Origin: Obelidium mucronatum
Lineage: Eukaryota; Chytridiomycota; Chytridiomycetes; Chytridiales; Chytriomycetaceae
NCBI GenBank assembly: GCA_025765595.1
Contig: JAIVFH010000005.1
Coordinates: 620,001 to 684,000, forward strand
Length of the DNA: 64,000 bases
Direction: 5' to 3'
Part shown: positions 10,380 to 22,371 of the stretch, piece after piece
Numbering within the stretch: the first letter of the stretch is position 1
How the letters are laid out: every line of letters starts with the position of its first letter
Notes under the pieces: model-generated
The model's input: the letters and a program-made list of their open reading frames with translations, nothing else
Database searches by the model: none
What the model was told of the DNA's origin: nothing
Program-made: the position numbers and the translations under genes

Positions 10380-11190
10380 CTTTTCCCGCCGAAGGTGGTT
10401 ACCGCCGAAGGCGGTGTATTCCTTTTTTCTTGTGTCACTCTCGCCAAAGGCGTGCCAGACGCCGAAGGCGTGAATCCACCGCCGAAGGCAGTTCGTGCCA
10501 CGCCGAAGGCGTGGTTTTCTTTGTCTTTTCCCACACGCCGAAGGCGTGAATCCACCGCCAAAAGCGGTTCGTGTCACGCCATAGGCGTGTTTCTTTTTTC
10601 TTGTGTCACGCCGAAGGCGTGGTTTTCTTTGTCTTTTTCCCACACGCCGAAGGCGTGAATCCACCGCTCATGTCACGCCGAAGGCGTGTTTCTTTTTATG
10701 TGCAGTTTTTCTTCAATTCTACCGCCTTCGGCGGTGTATTCTTTGTCTTTTTCCCACACGCCGAAGGCGGTTCGTGTCACGCCATAGGCGTGTTTCTTTC
10801 TTCTTGTGTCACGCCGAAGGCGTGGTTTTCTTTGTCTTTTTCCTACACGCCGAAGGCGTGAATCCACCGCCAAAGGCGGTTCGTGTCACGCCGAAGGCGT
10901 GTTTCTTTTTTCTTGTGTCACGCCGAAGGCGTGGTTTTCTTTGTCTTTTTCCTACACGCCGAAGGCGTGAATCCACCGCCAAAGGCGGTTCGTGTCACGC
11001 CGAAGGCGTGTTTCTTTTTTATGTGCAATTTTTCTTCAATTCTACCGCCGAAGGCGGTGTATTCTTTCTTTTTCTGTGTCACGCCGAAGGCGTGGTTTTC
11101 TTTGTCTTTTCCCACAAGCCGAAGGCGGTTCGTGTCACGCCATAGGCGTGTTTCTTTTTTCTTGTGTCTGCCGAAGGCGTGTTTCTTTTT
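10380..11190. repeat. array of about 28 short GC-rich palindromes (CGCC-GAA-GGCG family)
   Basis: Units such as CACGCCGAAGGCGTG and ACCGCCGAAGGCGGT are perfect inverted repeats of 5-6 bp stems around a three-base centre (GAA, AAA, ATA or TTC). They are spaced by T-rich linkers (TTTCTTTTTTCTTGTGT, GGTTTTCTTTGTCTTTT). Higher-order blocks of about 110-160 bp repeat several times. Stem pairs vary together (A-T, C-G), keeping the palindrome. All lie between KTI12 (plus) and the end of the next gene (minus), so in a 3'-3' intergenic space. Confidence 0.95.
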
Positions 11191-11285
11191 TTAAATTTGT
11201 TTTTTTAATCTTTTGTTCCTGTTTTTTGTTAATTCTTCTAATGTAAATATAACAATCAAACCCGAAATATTCTTTATTCATCGCT

Positions 11286-12421
11286 TCATTTGAACTTTCC
11301 CTTGAAAAAGCCTGCAATTTTTCCTTCTTCACGATTCGGTACAAACCCACTCACATGAACTGTTCTGGATTTCGTCTTTCCAATAGCGGCTGTTTTTTTT
11401 TATTGTACAGTAGGTTCTATGAATCTTAAATGACACAGATTGTATTATCCCTTACATTTCAAAATAGCCAAAGCCGCATCCACCGGATCTTCGTCAACAG
11501 GCAAATCAACTGCAAGCACCAAAAGATTCAGACCCATTTATATCTATACAAATTTATGTTTAATTACCTGGTTCATCGGCATAACCGTTCTTGACCAAGA
11601 TTTGAAGCATCCGTCCAGTAAAATCAGGACTTATAACCACCACATTACTGATATTATGCCATTCTTCCTCTGAAATCGCGTTATTCACACTCATTTCCAT
11701 GAATTGAACACCTAAAGCAATTACAAAAAAAAAATCAAAACACACTGTTCAAGACTCAAACACATAAAACAAGGACAACAAAAGAAGCAACTGGTTGGCA
11801 CTCAACTCTTTATCTCAAACGGCTTATTAAATACAGCCCATACTGGTTTCATGTACTTTTCAATGACTTTACTTGGCTCCTTGTCGAATCGATCCACGAG
11901 GCATAATACTTTTCTAAAGATTGCCTTTTCAGGTGTGACTTGGTATTTAATTTTTTTTTTACGTAAGTTTGTTGTTTCAACCACCAAAAAAAAAAAAGGA
12001 AGGGAGAACTTACCAGACCCATACACCAACATCATCAACCCTTCTGCAAATGTTTTCGCCTTCAAAGGACCACCATCGAATACCACGTCGATTGTTCGGA
12101 ATTTCGACCCGGTTTTACCTTTATCCCGTGGACAGCAGGCGTGGATGGTTACTTCGGGTCTTCCTGCTGTGAATTCGGCCTTGACGATTCGTCTCAATTC
12201 CATGGTTGGGAAAACTTCTCGTTCTTGTTTTTGTTGTTTCTTTGGTTTAGTCCCACCAAAATATAAAAATAAATAAAAAATAAAAATAAAAATAAAAACT
12301 CAACTCTTATCATCAACACAAGAAATCTCCAAGTTCTCAACCTTGATTTCGCACTTGATTTTTTCACAGACTGCCCGTCCTCGCATCTTTTTTTGTAAGA
12401 TCAAAAAAAAAATCTTAAACG

Positions 12422-12458
<37 letters not shown>

Positions 12459-15400
12459 TACATCATCCGCTGATGGCATCTTGGCACTTGCCAAAGTGGT
12501 ACTAGTTCTTCCATCTTTCTCTTCCTTTTTCTTATCCGCTGAAGAAAGGGTCCTTGAAACCGTCGAAGCGCTTTGTTGCTGTTGCTGCTGCTGCTGTTGC
12601 GGCGGCGGCAGTGCTGCTCCATTTGTACTGGATGTAGTTCCGCTGACGCTTGCAGTCATTTCAGAAACCTGTTTCATCTTTATGGCTGCTTCTTCCATCC
12701 TCAGTTTTTCTTTTTCCGCAGGTCCGAGAATTTGGGTTGCCAAAGGAGGGGCGGTGACGACGACTGCAGCGGCGGCCGTAGAAGTGGGAGCAACAGAGGA
12801 ATTTTTGGAATCTTTGGAGGGATTTTGTTGTTGTTTTGGTTCTGCAGAAGCCATCGATTCTTTCACAGTACTGTTTGCTGGTTTCGATGGGTTTGTGGAA
12901 GTGGTGGCAGTGGTGGTGGTAATGGTAGGAGCAACGGGGTTTCCTGGTTTATCCGGTTTCTTCCCATCAATCAGTGTATTTGCTTTGGCTGCGTCCTTTT
13001 GTTGCTGGGATTCTTGTTTCATTAAATCCATGGCGTTCATGTATTTCGCCTTGTTGTTTGGTTTCGCTGCTGGTGGTGGTTGTGATGGTGGGGGCTGTGT
13101 TGGTGCTGCATCTTTTTTCGAGATTGTTGTTGTTGTTTCAGAGACCACTGGCGGTGAGGATGAGGATGTAGACGGTAAACTCGCTTTGACTGCTGCTGCC
13201 GTTTCTTGAGGCGGTAGATGCGGTTTTTCTGAGGCTTGTTTAGTAGTAGTTGCAGTGGAGCTGGCGATTGTAGGGGCTAATTTCGAAATTGTCGGTTCTT
13301 GGGAGAGGGACGGATTTATTCCAGCGATATTCGGTTGGCTAGAAGGAGTTGGAACAGTGTCAGCCTGAATGCTCTCCTTTGACAAGGATTTCTTTTCATT
13401 GCTTGTTTGAGGTTGCGTTGTATTTTCAAACGCCATTGCGAGTTTTCCAATATTGGTAGACACTCGAGGAGACGATGAAGGCTTAGTTGCACTGGAAGGT
13501 GTTGGTGGTGGTTGGGATTGTTGTGTATTATCGATTTTTGGTTTTCTCAACGAATTGATTGAGTCTTGCGATGTCTTTGTGGATGGGGGTTTTGGTTTGG
13601 GAGACTCCATCTTCTGTTCGGCTGCTGTATTGGGAGTAACTTTTTCCATTGCAGGACTGTCGACTGGGAGTCTTGTTGGTAGCGTATCCGGGTCAACACT
13701 GTGTATCTGATGAACTGCTGGAGCCGGAGCTGGGATTGATTTCTCCGCTGTAATATCTTTCTTTGAAAGAGATTCAGATGCAGGCGTTTTTTTCTGCTAC
13801 AGCACCATCTACGGCCTTGAATCCTACATTTTCAATTGAGGTCTTGACAGAATTTGGTCCAGACTTTACTGACGCCTTCTCGTTCACAGTGGGTACAAGT
13901 GGAATTGCTGTAAGTATGACTTCCGTTTTCGTCGCCAAGGGAGTAGGTGACAGCTTTTCGATCGAAGTCTTCAATGATGCCGATGCTGATTGTGAGACAC
14001 TCTGGATCGGCTTCTGGATATCTGGAGGAGCAGCTGCTTCAATCTTATTGGATGATTCCGCTTTTAGCTGTGTTGTCAACTTCTCAGTGGATGTTTTGGC
14101 GGAGGTTGGAGTGGAATTGGCCATCTTCTGAGGAGATGATGAGTCGGTTTCCAAACTATGGGCCGTTTGCTTTTCTTTCAGGGAGCCAGCAGACGCCATA
14201 AGCTGTTGTGGGGGTTTTGCTGATGAAGGCAAGGATGTGTAGACGGCTGAATGATCTTTCTGTTGGAATACCTTGGTTTCAATTGAGGTAAAATTGGTGT
14301 CCTTCCACACCGGCGATGCTTTCGACACATTTTCAGCAGACGTAGAATGCTGCTGCTGGTGTTCTGTTTGTGACTGGTGTTGCAACGGACCACTGGGAAG
14401 GTGTACTGTGGTTGTTTTCGCTGACTCTGTTTTGGCCTCTTGATTTATGGGAGAAGTGAAGCCGCCTATACTGACAGGTTCGATGACGCTTGTCCGAGAC
14501 TTGGCGACAGGAATCTCATCTGTGGACGCTTTTGCGGAGCTCCCTTGAGACTTGATTTTGTTTGATAAATCGGTCGCCGTTTCTTTTGATTCGGGTGCAA
14601 TTGGGATGGTATCATTGGCTTTGGCGCTGATTTCGAGTGTGCTCATATTCTCCTTTTTCACAGAGCCTTCAAGCTGCTGTATCTCTTTCTCGCCCAGTTT
14701 CTCAGTCGTCGTGGTTTTGGTGGCGGCAATGGCAACAGTAGAAGCAATAGCAGCACGCGAATCTAAAGCCAAAACACTCTCATGATGTCCAGATCGTGTA
14801 TCGCTCTCTCTCCTTGATCTTGTAGTGCGAGGTGAAGATTCATGTTCTTTCTGTATCCCTCCAGCGCCAGACTTGAGTGTCTCACTCATTGCAAGACTGT
14901 GGCTTGAAGAGTTTTTCATCTTGCTGCTGCCACCAGAAACCATGGATTTGAATCCGCTGGCAAATGATTTAATCGAGTGCCCGAAGCCATGCTTTTTCTC
15001 GTGGTGGTCTTCGTGGTGGTGGTGGTGCGAGTCAGGCGCTTGTTTAAGGGGTTGAGAGCTGGCAGAGGAGTCGGGTTCCTCACTCAGATGCTCTAATGAT
15101 GGCTTCAGAGATGTTGGTGGTGATTTTAGTTTCGAGGTTGTTTGTGTTTTTGGTGTGGTTGGTTTTTCGTGTTTGTGGTTGTCGGTTGGTTGGGGAGTTG
15201 TTTCCAAAACCGGTTCTGGAGTTCCCCAAACGGCAGCGGTATTGTCATGAATTGGCAATATTTTCTCGATAATAGGTAGAGTGTCTGAAAAAAAATTTCT
15301 AAGGAGGAAAGTGTAGAAAAATTAATAGAATACCTATTGGAGCCTGTTCCAGCTTGCCATTGATGCTAATTGATACTCTACTTGCATCAACAGAGCCAGA

Positions 15401-17567
15401 GTGCGAATTCGCTTTGTCTTCAGTTGATTTGCTGAAGGATTCTTCTTTCTTCTGTGTCTCATCACTTTTCGCCAGAACCTGTTCACTTGCTGGAAGACTT
15501 TTGACAGCAAAATCATTTTCTTTTTGTTTCAGGGAAGTCTTGCTGCTGGAGGCACTCTTTGACTTGTTTTCGTTGGTGATTGGGGAAGGTGGAACAATTA
15601 CATCACCCCAATTGGGTTCATCGAGACCGTCGATTCGAGAGAAGGGACTGCTTGCTGGCGCCAAAATATTCGACGTTGAGATAGGAATCGAAGAGGAATT
15701 TTCTACGGATTTGGATTGATTGACCGACTCGTCTGATGTTGACAATACTTCTATAGACCCTTCCACCATCTTCTTGAAAGAATTGAGAATCGATTCTTGA
15801 TGTTCTCCATCTGGCGCCAGTGATGTTAACGCCTTCAATGAAGACGAGTTCTTGTTTTCAAATTGCTTCAAGAAGGAGTCTACCATTTTGGTGCTCGAAT
15901 TGCCAGCTGTGGTGTTTCCGCCACTATCCGCTTTTGAGTCTATATTTACTAGATCTGTACTTGCAGTGGGTGAACTGGCTTTCGATGCACTTGCTAGTTC
16001 ATTACTGCCTGCATTTGACGTGGACGCTTGAGAATCACGGCCCCAGTTCTGATTCATTGCCCTTCTTTCTTGAATTAGCCATTCTTCGCTTTCCGTGGGA
16101 GAATTCGAATTTTCGCTTTTGTTGTTGACGCTGATTCTTTCGTGTGAGTTCTTTGTGGAGTCCATGTGCTTTTGCTTCAAATCCGCTTGAACAAATGGAT
16201 TTTCATCAAAAGCATGTGTTGGAGCCGCCCATATGTCGGTCTCCTCGTTCAAATAAGCAGCTGGAGGAGCGGCAACTGCTTTGGAAGGACTGTAAAATCC
16301 CGCTTCGGCATCCGTCTCTTCATCCATGCTCAGTGGCTCTGCCACTTCTGTCACTGGGAACTTTGAAAATAGTGGCGACTTGAATTCAACCGCAGTCATC
16401 ACTGGCGCCACAGAATTCCCTCTCGACCTCCTTCCAGATTCCCTCCGGCTTCCAGCACCAACACCGCCGCTGAACCCAGCAATACTAGTTTCTTGATCTG
16501 TAACAACTTCATTCGGCAGTGATTTTGCGAACACAGTCTCCACAGGTGCTCTCGTACCCATGCCTTCCACTGCACCTTGTCGTGCACGTTCCTCCAACAC
16601 CCCACGTCCTCTGAAACTCAACCCACTTCTCCGAATCAAGACAGAATGCTGCTGGCCCCGTGGTTTCTCATACCGCAAAGTATACTCTTTGGAAAGCAGG
16701 ATTGTTTTGGTCTCCATGGCTGCACAGTTCTTTTTTGCTTCGAAAATCACTTGTTCAGTGCTAACTGCAAGCGTGTTTCTCCACGTAGCGGCGCGGATTG
16801 TTCGTGGGAATGTCGGTGGTAAGGCCTTGTGTGTTCCCATGGTGTAGATGGGTGTGTCCTGTGGGTTTGCAATATGTGCTTTGGGAAGCGGTGGGATGAT
16901 GGCTGTATAGGCTGGAGTGATGATATTGATGCCGAGTTCTGTGAGGACGACCATACGGGATTCAGTCGCGAGGAGGTCTGGGTCTAACGAGGACGAGGAG
17001 GAATTGTCGTCATTTTGGTCATTTAATTCGGAATCTGCTGGTGTTTTCTAATAACAAGAAAAGTAGTTTTTTAAGAAAAGGTTTGTTGGCGTTGTGGTTG
17101 ATAATTGTAAAAATGAGAGTCTCGAACCGAATCGCGATTTGCAGATGCAAACCTGGAATGATTTCTAGAAATATTTGGAGTGGAAGATTGAGAGAGTAAA
17201 TTGGTGTTGAATCGAGGGCTTCCAGTTGGTACTGGAGACGCGCTTCTACTATTAAGACCCTTTTTCTTTGAATGTTTTTGAATTCGGCCAGACATTCCTT
17301 CTTCACGAAGTAATAACTCATCTACTTGATTATTATAGATTGCGCGAGGAATGTAGTCAAGATCATAGTCGTTGTGGTTTGTGGTGAGCTGTTTTTGTGA
17401 GGTGAAATGTTGACATGTAACAGTCAAATAATGACAAAATCAAAAAAGCGTGGACGCACCAAGGTTATTTCCTTCAAAGGCCCAGTATTAAGTGAAGGAG
17501 TTGATAGCGTGCTGGCACCTCCTGCAACCGGCGTCCTGCTCGACAATGGCGTTCCCTTCTTTTGCAT
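11286..17567 (-). CDS. very large disordered protein with C-terminal degenerate sphingoid-base/ceramide-kinase-like domain
   Basis: Exon chain from about 17567 (MQKKGTPLSSRTP) through long Ser/Thr/Pro/Ala/Gln-rich exons (17045-16955 and onward, about 15299, 15258-13774, 13790-12470) to a folded C-terminus. The folded part resembles LCB4/SPHK/CERK proteins. VENLEISCVDD and REVFPTMELRRIVKAEF fit the N-terminal PH-like half, and TIDVVFDGGP plus AKTFAEGLMMLVYG its end. KVLCLVDRFDKEP stands where kinases have the NP-x-GGKG loop. NVVVISPDFTGRML stands where they have SGDG or GGDG. The segment carrying the usual P-GGSGN motif is absent before DEDPVDAALAILK. The last exon ends GFFKGKFK. It is therefore predicted to be catalytically dead. 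One A7 run near 13787 causes a one-base frame change inside the disordered part. An N-terminal extension before 17567 is possible. Whether all exons belong to one gene needs transcript data. Confidence 0.6.
12421..12453. repeat. poly(A) tract of about 33 nt in intron
   Basis: Intronic homopolymer (poly-T on the coding strand) between the disordered region and the exon starting MRGRAVCEKIKC. Confidence 0.95.
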
Positions 17568-18880
17568 TGTGTTTGATTGTATTCTTGATCCAATCAGATT
17601 TTCTCTCACACCAAGGACACCTAGATTTTCGACTCTGCGTTAGTTAAATTTTATAATCTTTGATTTTCGACGAGCTCTTGCGAAGTGCCGCTTTTTCTTT
17701 TGGAAGGCAAGCTGGAACGGCCTTTTCAGAAGTGGCGGAGCATCAGTGCTTTATTTTTCGCTTCTATTGGCATCGATTCAGCAGAATGGCTTCGATACGC
17801 AATTTGTTCAGCAGCTTTGGGAGGCTGGTTCCTGATTTTTGACGGTGGAGTGGCGCAGGTTTTGTTTTCATTTTTGATTATTTACTGAGCTGATCGAAGC
17901 TGAGTCTTGATAGCTTTGGGCTTTTGGAATCTGTATACTAGGTCCTCGTAGCTTTGCCAGGAATCCAGACGCCCTTCAGCCTTTACCATAGAAGAACACG
18001 AGGCATAATCAATATAAGCGACGGTAGTCCACCATTTTCGAAATCATTTTTCGGATTCATGAATGACGCCGCAGGCGTTCACTGTGTTGCTCATGGTTAA
18101 GTCAACTGCTGTCCTACACACTAGAAACCCCACAGTATGAGATACAGCCAATCCGCCCAGCAATTCAAGATCATTTGAATATCAAGCTTATGATGTGAGC
18201 CAATGAATCTGTGCGTGATTAGTCCAAGTCTGAGCAATGTATAAACTCGCCGCTCGCATGAAATAAACAAAGGCGTAAATACCGATGATCTCGCCAAAGT
18301 ATTATATGGAATCAGTGATTGAATTGAATTTATTAGGATAGACACGGTGTCTCTGCTCGTCCATGTTTCGAGCGTCAAAACAAACTTCAGACTTTGTACA
18401 ATATGAGCACCCTATGCGCGGACGCCATTTCGCGGCAGATGAATTGTAGTCTATAGCAAATTAATTACGGATATGCGCTGAGCTCTGTATCTGATGGCGC
18501 CGCCGTGAAGTCTGGTTGTTTGCGCCAGCACAGAATGGACCGAGTCTGTCAGGAAGCCAGTCCGTGCGCTCAGACATTCTCCCTACTATGTATTAACCTC
18601 ATTTATTACATCCAAGGTCGGTGCAGCTGCTCAGGACGCTAGATGCAGATCCCCTCGAGTTGGCTACTTTTAATCCAAAATGACACAGCTTTGTAACAAC
18701 AACACAAACACAAACCAGCTCCGTTTCCAGCTTTTGAAAAACGCATTCGAATCGCAGTAACGCATTTTATTGGTTTGCAATTATTCCCGACGCGTTCTGA
18801 TGTTTGGTTACCTCGTTTTCAAGTACATGTCAGATTTCAAGACCCGCCAAACATTGCAGAATTGTCAAAAATCGAAAAAG
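17568..18880. other. 1.3-kb intergenic region
   Basis: Upstream of the giant disordered gene (minus) and of the TATA locus (plus). A plus-strand open frame at 17685-17888 (MPLFLLEGKLERPF...) has hydrophobic stretches but no recognisable family. One isolated palindrome of the GACGCC-GCA-GGCGTTC kind occurs near 18065. No RNA gene is seen. Confidence 0.55.
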
Positions 18881-18881
18881 G

Positions 18882-18889
18882 TATAAATA
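18882..18889 (+). promoter_or_regulatory. TATA box (TATAAATA) of an apparently strong core promoter
   Basis: GTATAAATAGGG is followed about 30 nt later by a long pyrimidine-rich leader in which ACTTCTTCTCTCTT is repeated twice (about 18922-18964). This is typical of highly expressed fungal promoters. No other TATA element this clear was noticed in the window. Confidence 0.7.
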
Positions 18890-19172
18890 GGGAGCCTATC
18901 CCCCCCTCTTTTCTTCTCACAAAACTTCTTCTCTCTTAAAAACCAACAACTTCTTCTCTCTTCAAGAACTCGGGAATCGCCTTGGACACTTCACCCCTCG
19001 CCAACCCCTCCTATTCTCACCAAGTCCCCTCCTAAAAAACCCTTAAAAACAACCGAAAAGACGGGCCCATAAAACAGACAAAAAGAAAGGGGGTTAAAAA
19101 AACAAGCGAAAAGACGCGACCAAAAAAAAAAAAAAAAGGAAAAGGGGACTTTTGGTTATTTATTTTACATTC

Positions 19173-19920
19173 ATGGGTGCTTTTGGTTTTAAGTTGGGTT
19201 CTGCAAGTGTTGTCCTTTCTGAATCTCCTCTTTTTTTTTTTTTTTTTTTTTTTTATTTACGGATGGACGCGTTCAAAAGGTATGTGGCGGGATATGGTTC
19301 AGGGCCTCCTCGTGGCTCCCGCTGGTAACAGGGCTTCTCCCTGGCTGACACTGAACCTCTTCGATTCAATTTACTATTTTTCTCTATTTTTTATGTCTTT
19401 TCTTCTTTACATTACTCAATAATAAACTGCAATGTATATTTATCTATATTTTTTTCTCTTGAATATGGTTCGAACGTCAAGCACCATACCACCCACACAT
19501 TGACATTTTTGCGCACGATTCCTCGCCAAATGTCAGCGAGCCCGATGACATCAGCGCGGACCATCTGCAGGACCAGGAGTACAGCCGTTATCCAGATATA
19601 TCCCAATAGTAACCACAACCGCAGCCACTACAGCCATCAACAACAACAAACAGAATATTCAGACGTCATTGCGTCAACTCACTCCTTTGATGTGGGTGTA
19701 ATATTTACCTCTTTCGAACTTCAAGCACCAGCCACCAAGGCATGGACTATTCTCAGATCGATGATGTCAGCGTGAACCGACTGCGACATAGCCGAGTCAA
19801 GTTCGAGAACCCAACTATGACCGCGATCACCATAGCGACACAGCTCTCAACGAGCAGGATGCTCTAAAGATCATTTACTTCTGTTGCTGTTGGTGTATTT
19901 TGTAGAACGCGTCGATACTG
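19173..19920 (+). CDS. probable spliced gene downstream of the TATA promoter; exon structure unresolved
   Basis: An ATG at 19173 opens MGAFGFKLGSASVVLSESPL. The frame then runs through a 24-T tract and MDAFKRYVAGYGSGPPRG before a stop near 19327. Further protein-like segments follow in different frames: APYHPHIDIFAHDSSPN with SADHLQDQEYSRYPDISQ near 19471-19607, GMDYSQIDDVSVNRLRHSR near 19738-19800, and ALNEQDALKIIYFCCCWCIL ending near 19900. The Cys-rich hydrophobic last segment resembles a palmitoylated or CYSTM-type tail. A GTAACC donor and nearby AG acceptors allow partial joining, but I could not find one consistent splice model. The product is unknown; the whole may also be a noncoding or decayed locus. 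Confidence 0.3.
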
Positions 19921-20235
19921 TAGCATGCGATGAATGGGCAACACGCAGAGGCCGAAAACCCACTTTGCAACTGAGACGTACTGCTGTAGATTGAATCCTT
20001 TTCTCGGAAGGCCACGGGAGCCAAATTACATGAATGGGCAGAGAGGAATTTTTTAATAATGTCTAATATCTCTACCTGCTATCGTATCTTCCTTCTATCC
20101 GGACCGCGTCTGAATATCCCACACCACAGAAAGCACTAGTCAGTAACAAAAAGGAAATATGTCCGTTTCGCAGTGTTTTTATTATGACAACAATCTATGA
20201 TACAAATAAACTAAAGGATCCCAAGTACTTTGCGC

Positions 20236-21209
<974 letters not shown>

Positions 21210-21435
21210 TTGCTCAACGCTTGGGGGTTAATTACTTAATACTTATTAGACTTGTATAAATAAATCACACTATCTCATATTCATCACGCCTGATCTTTAT
21301 AACCTCCTTTAACTGCTCTTAAGACACTATCTGTTCTTGAATTTCTTCTCCGTTAATTTCAGTTTTTTGACTGATCGGCTGAATAGAGACAAAAGGATAG
21401 TAGTTATCATATGGACTATGATTGGTCAATACGCG

Positions 21436-21507
21436 GGGCCCAACCGAGAATTGAACTCGGGACCACTTCTACCCTAAAGAAGTATCATACTACTAGACCA
21501 TTGGGCC
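21436..21507 (-). tRNA. tRNA-Pro (anticodon AGG)
   Basis: 72-nt cloverleaf. The acceptor stem GGCCCAA pairs with TTGGGCC. The A-box-like TGGTCTAGTAGTATGAT and B-box GAGTTCAATTC are present. The anticodon stem CTTCT/AGAAG encloses loop TTAGGGT, giving AGG. The T stem is CCGAG/CTCGG. No intron and no encoded CCA. A second copy with compensated stem changes is at 29354. Confidence 0.93.
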
Positions 21508-22371
21508 GCTAGTTACCTAGAAATCAACTTTGATTTATGAAATTTTTCATAAAATCTTCCAAGCTGATACCAGGCAAAACACGACACCAAAATGAAGAAG
21601 CGCGGCTGTCATGACAAAGGCAAAAATAAAAAATCCGTGTTTAAGGAGAAGAAGGTGTTAGAATAAATACATAAACATATCTTTGGAGTTCTCTTCCCAA
21701 AAAAGAACAACCAAAAATCAGGTTTCAAATCAAACTTGTATTTTACCCCCCTTGATGAGAAAAACAGCTTGCTATTGACAATTTGAGAAAAAAACTTTTT
21801 TGGTTATTGTTGATGATAAGTCCTTCTTCAAATTTGTGCTAACTTGATGTCTCTTTTTTATCTCCACTGATCTTGGCACGAACTTTCTTGATAAGCTCCC
21901 AACATCAACTATAGTTGAGATACTTTCTTTACACAATATTGACGTGGTAGAACCCCTCTTTCAGTACAGAAGTCGGAACAGATGTGCTGGTCTCGGCTTG
22001 TTTTCGTGGCGTATTATCGAATATTGGGAGTTTGGACTCAGGTAAGCGGAAAATTATTGGAAAGGGGAAGATGTGATCTGAAAGAGAATTGTGTTATTAT
22101 TTTTTATCATTATTTTATATGCTGTTCTTTAGTCAGGGTTCCGTCCGTCCTGTTTGTTTGTGTAGCAAAACAAAAGCTCAAAACCAAACAAAATTGAGAA
22201 GTATAGTCCGTTGTGAAGTTTATTGGAGAACAGCTGGTAGTAGTGGGGATAACAAGAAAACAAAACCAAAAAAAGTGAAGAAGCCAAGTCAAAAAAGAAA
22301 AAGGGGGGACACTTCAAAGTTGAAAAACAAACGGACGATAAGAAAACACTCCCTTTTTTTTTTTTTTCTCC
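21508..22371. other. intergenic region without recognised gene
   Basis: About 860 bp between tRNA-Pro and the 3' end of the ALAS gene. A 24-codon open frame at 21593 (MKKRGCHDKGKNKKS...) and a few longer frames lack family resemblance. No structured RNA was recognised. Confidence 0.55.

Noticed and set aside
10380..11190. CRISPR-like array
   Set aside because: Repeats are short palindromes with variable, non-unique T-rich spacers in a eukaryotic context; there are no cas genes.
10353..11246. Multiple short Arg/Pro/Phe-rich open frames within the palindrome array
   Set aside because: They are translations of the repeat itself on either strand; no start context or family resemblance.
12573..13710. 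Plus-strand Gly/Val/Leu-rich open frames
   Set aside because: Antisense shadows of the low-complexity exons of the disordered protein.
17685..17888. Plus-strand 67-codon hydrophobic open frame
   Set aside because: No family resemblance, no promoter or splice context, and short enough to occur by chance.
21593..21667. 24-codon Lys-rich open frame
   Set aside because: Too short and composition typical of AT-rich intergenic DNA; no supporting signal.
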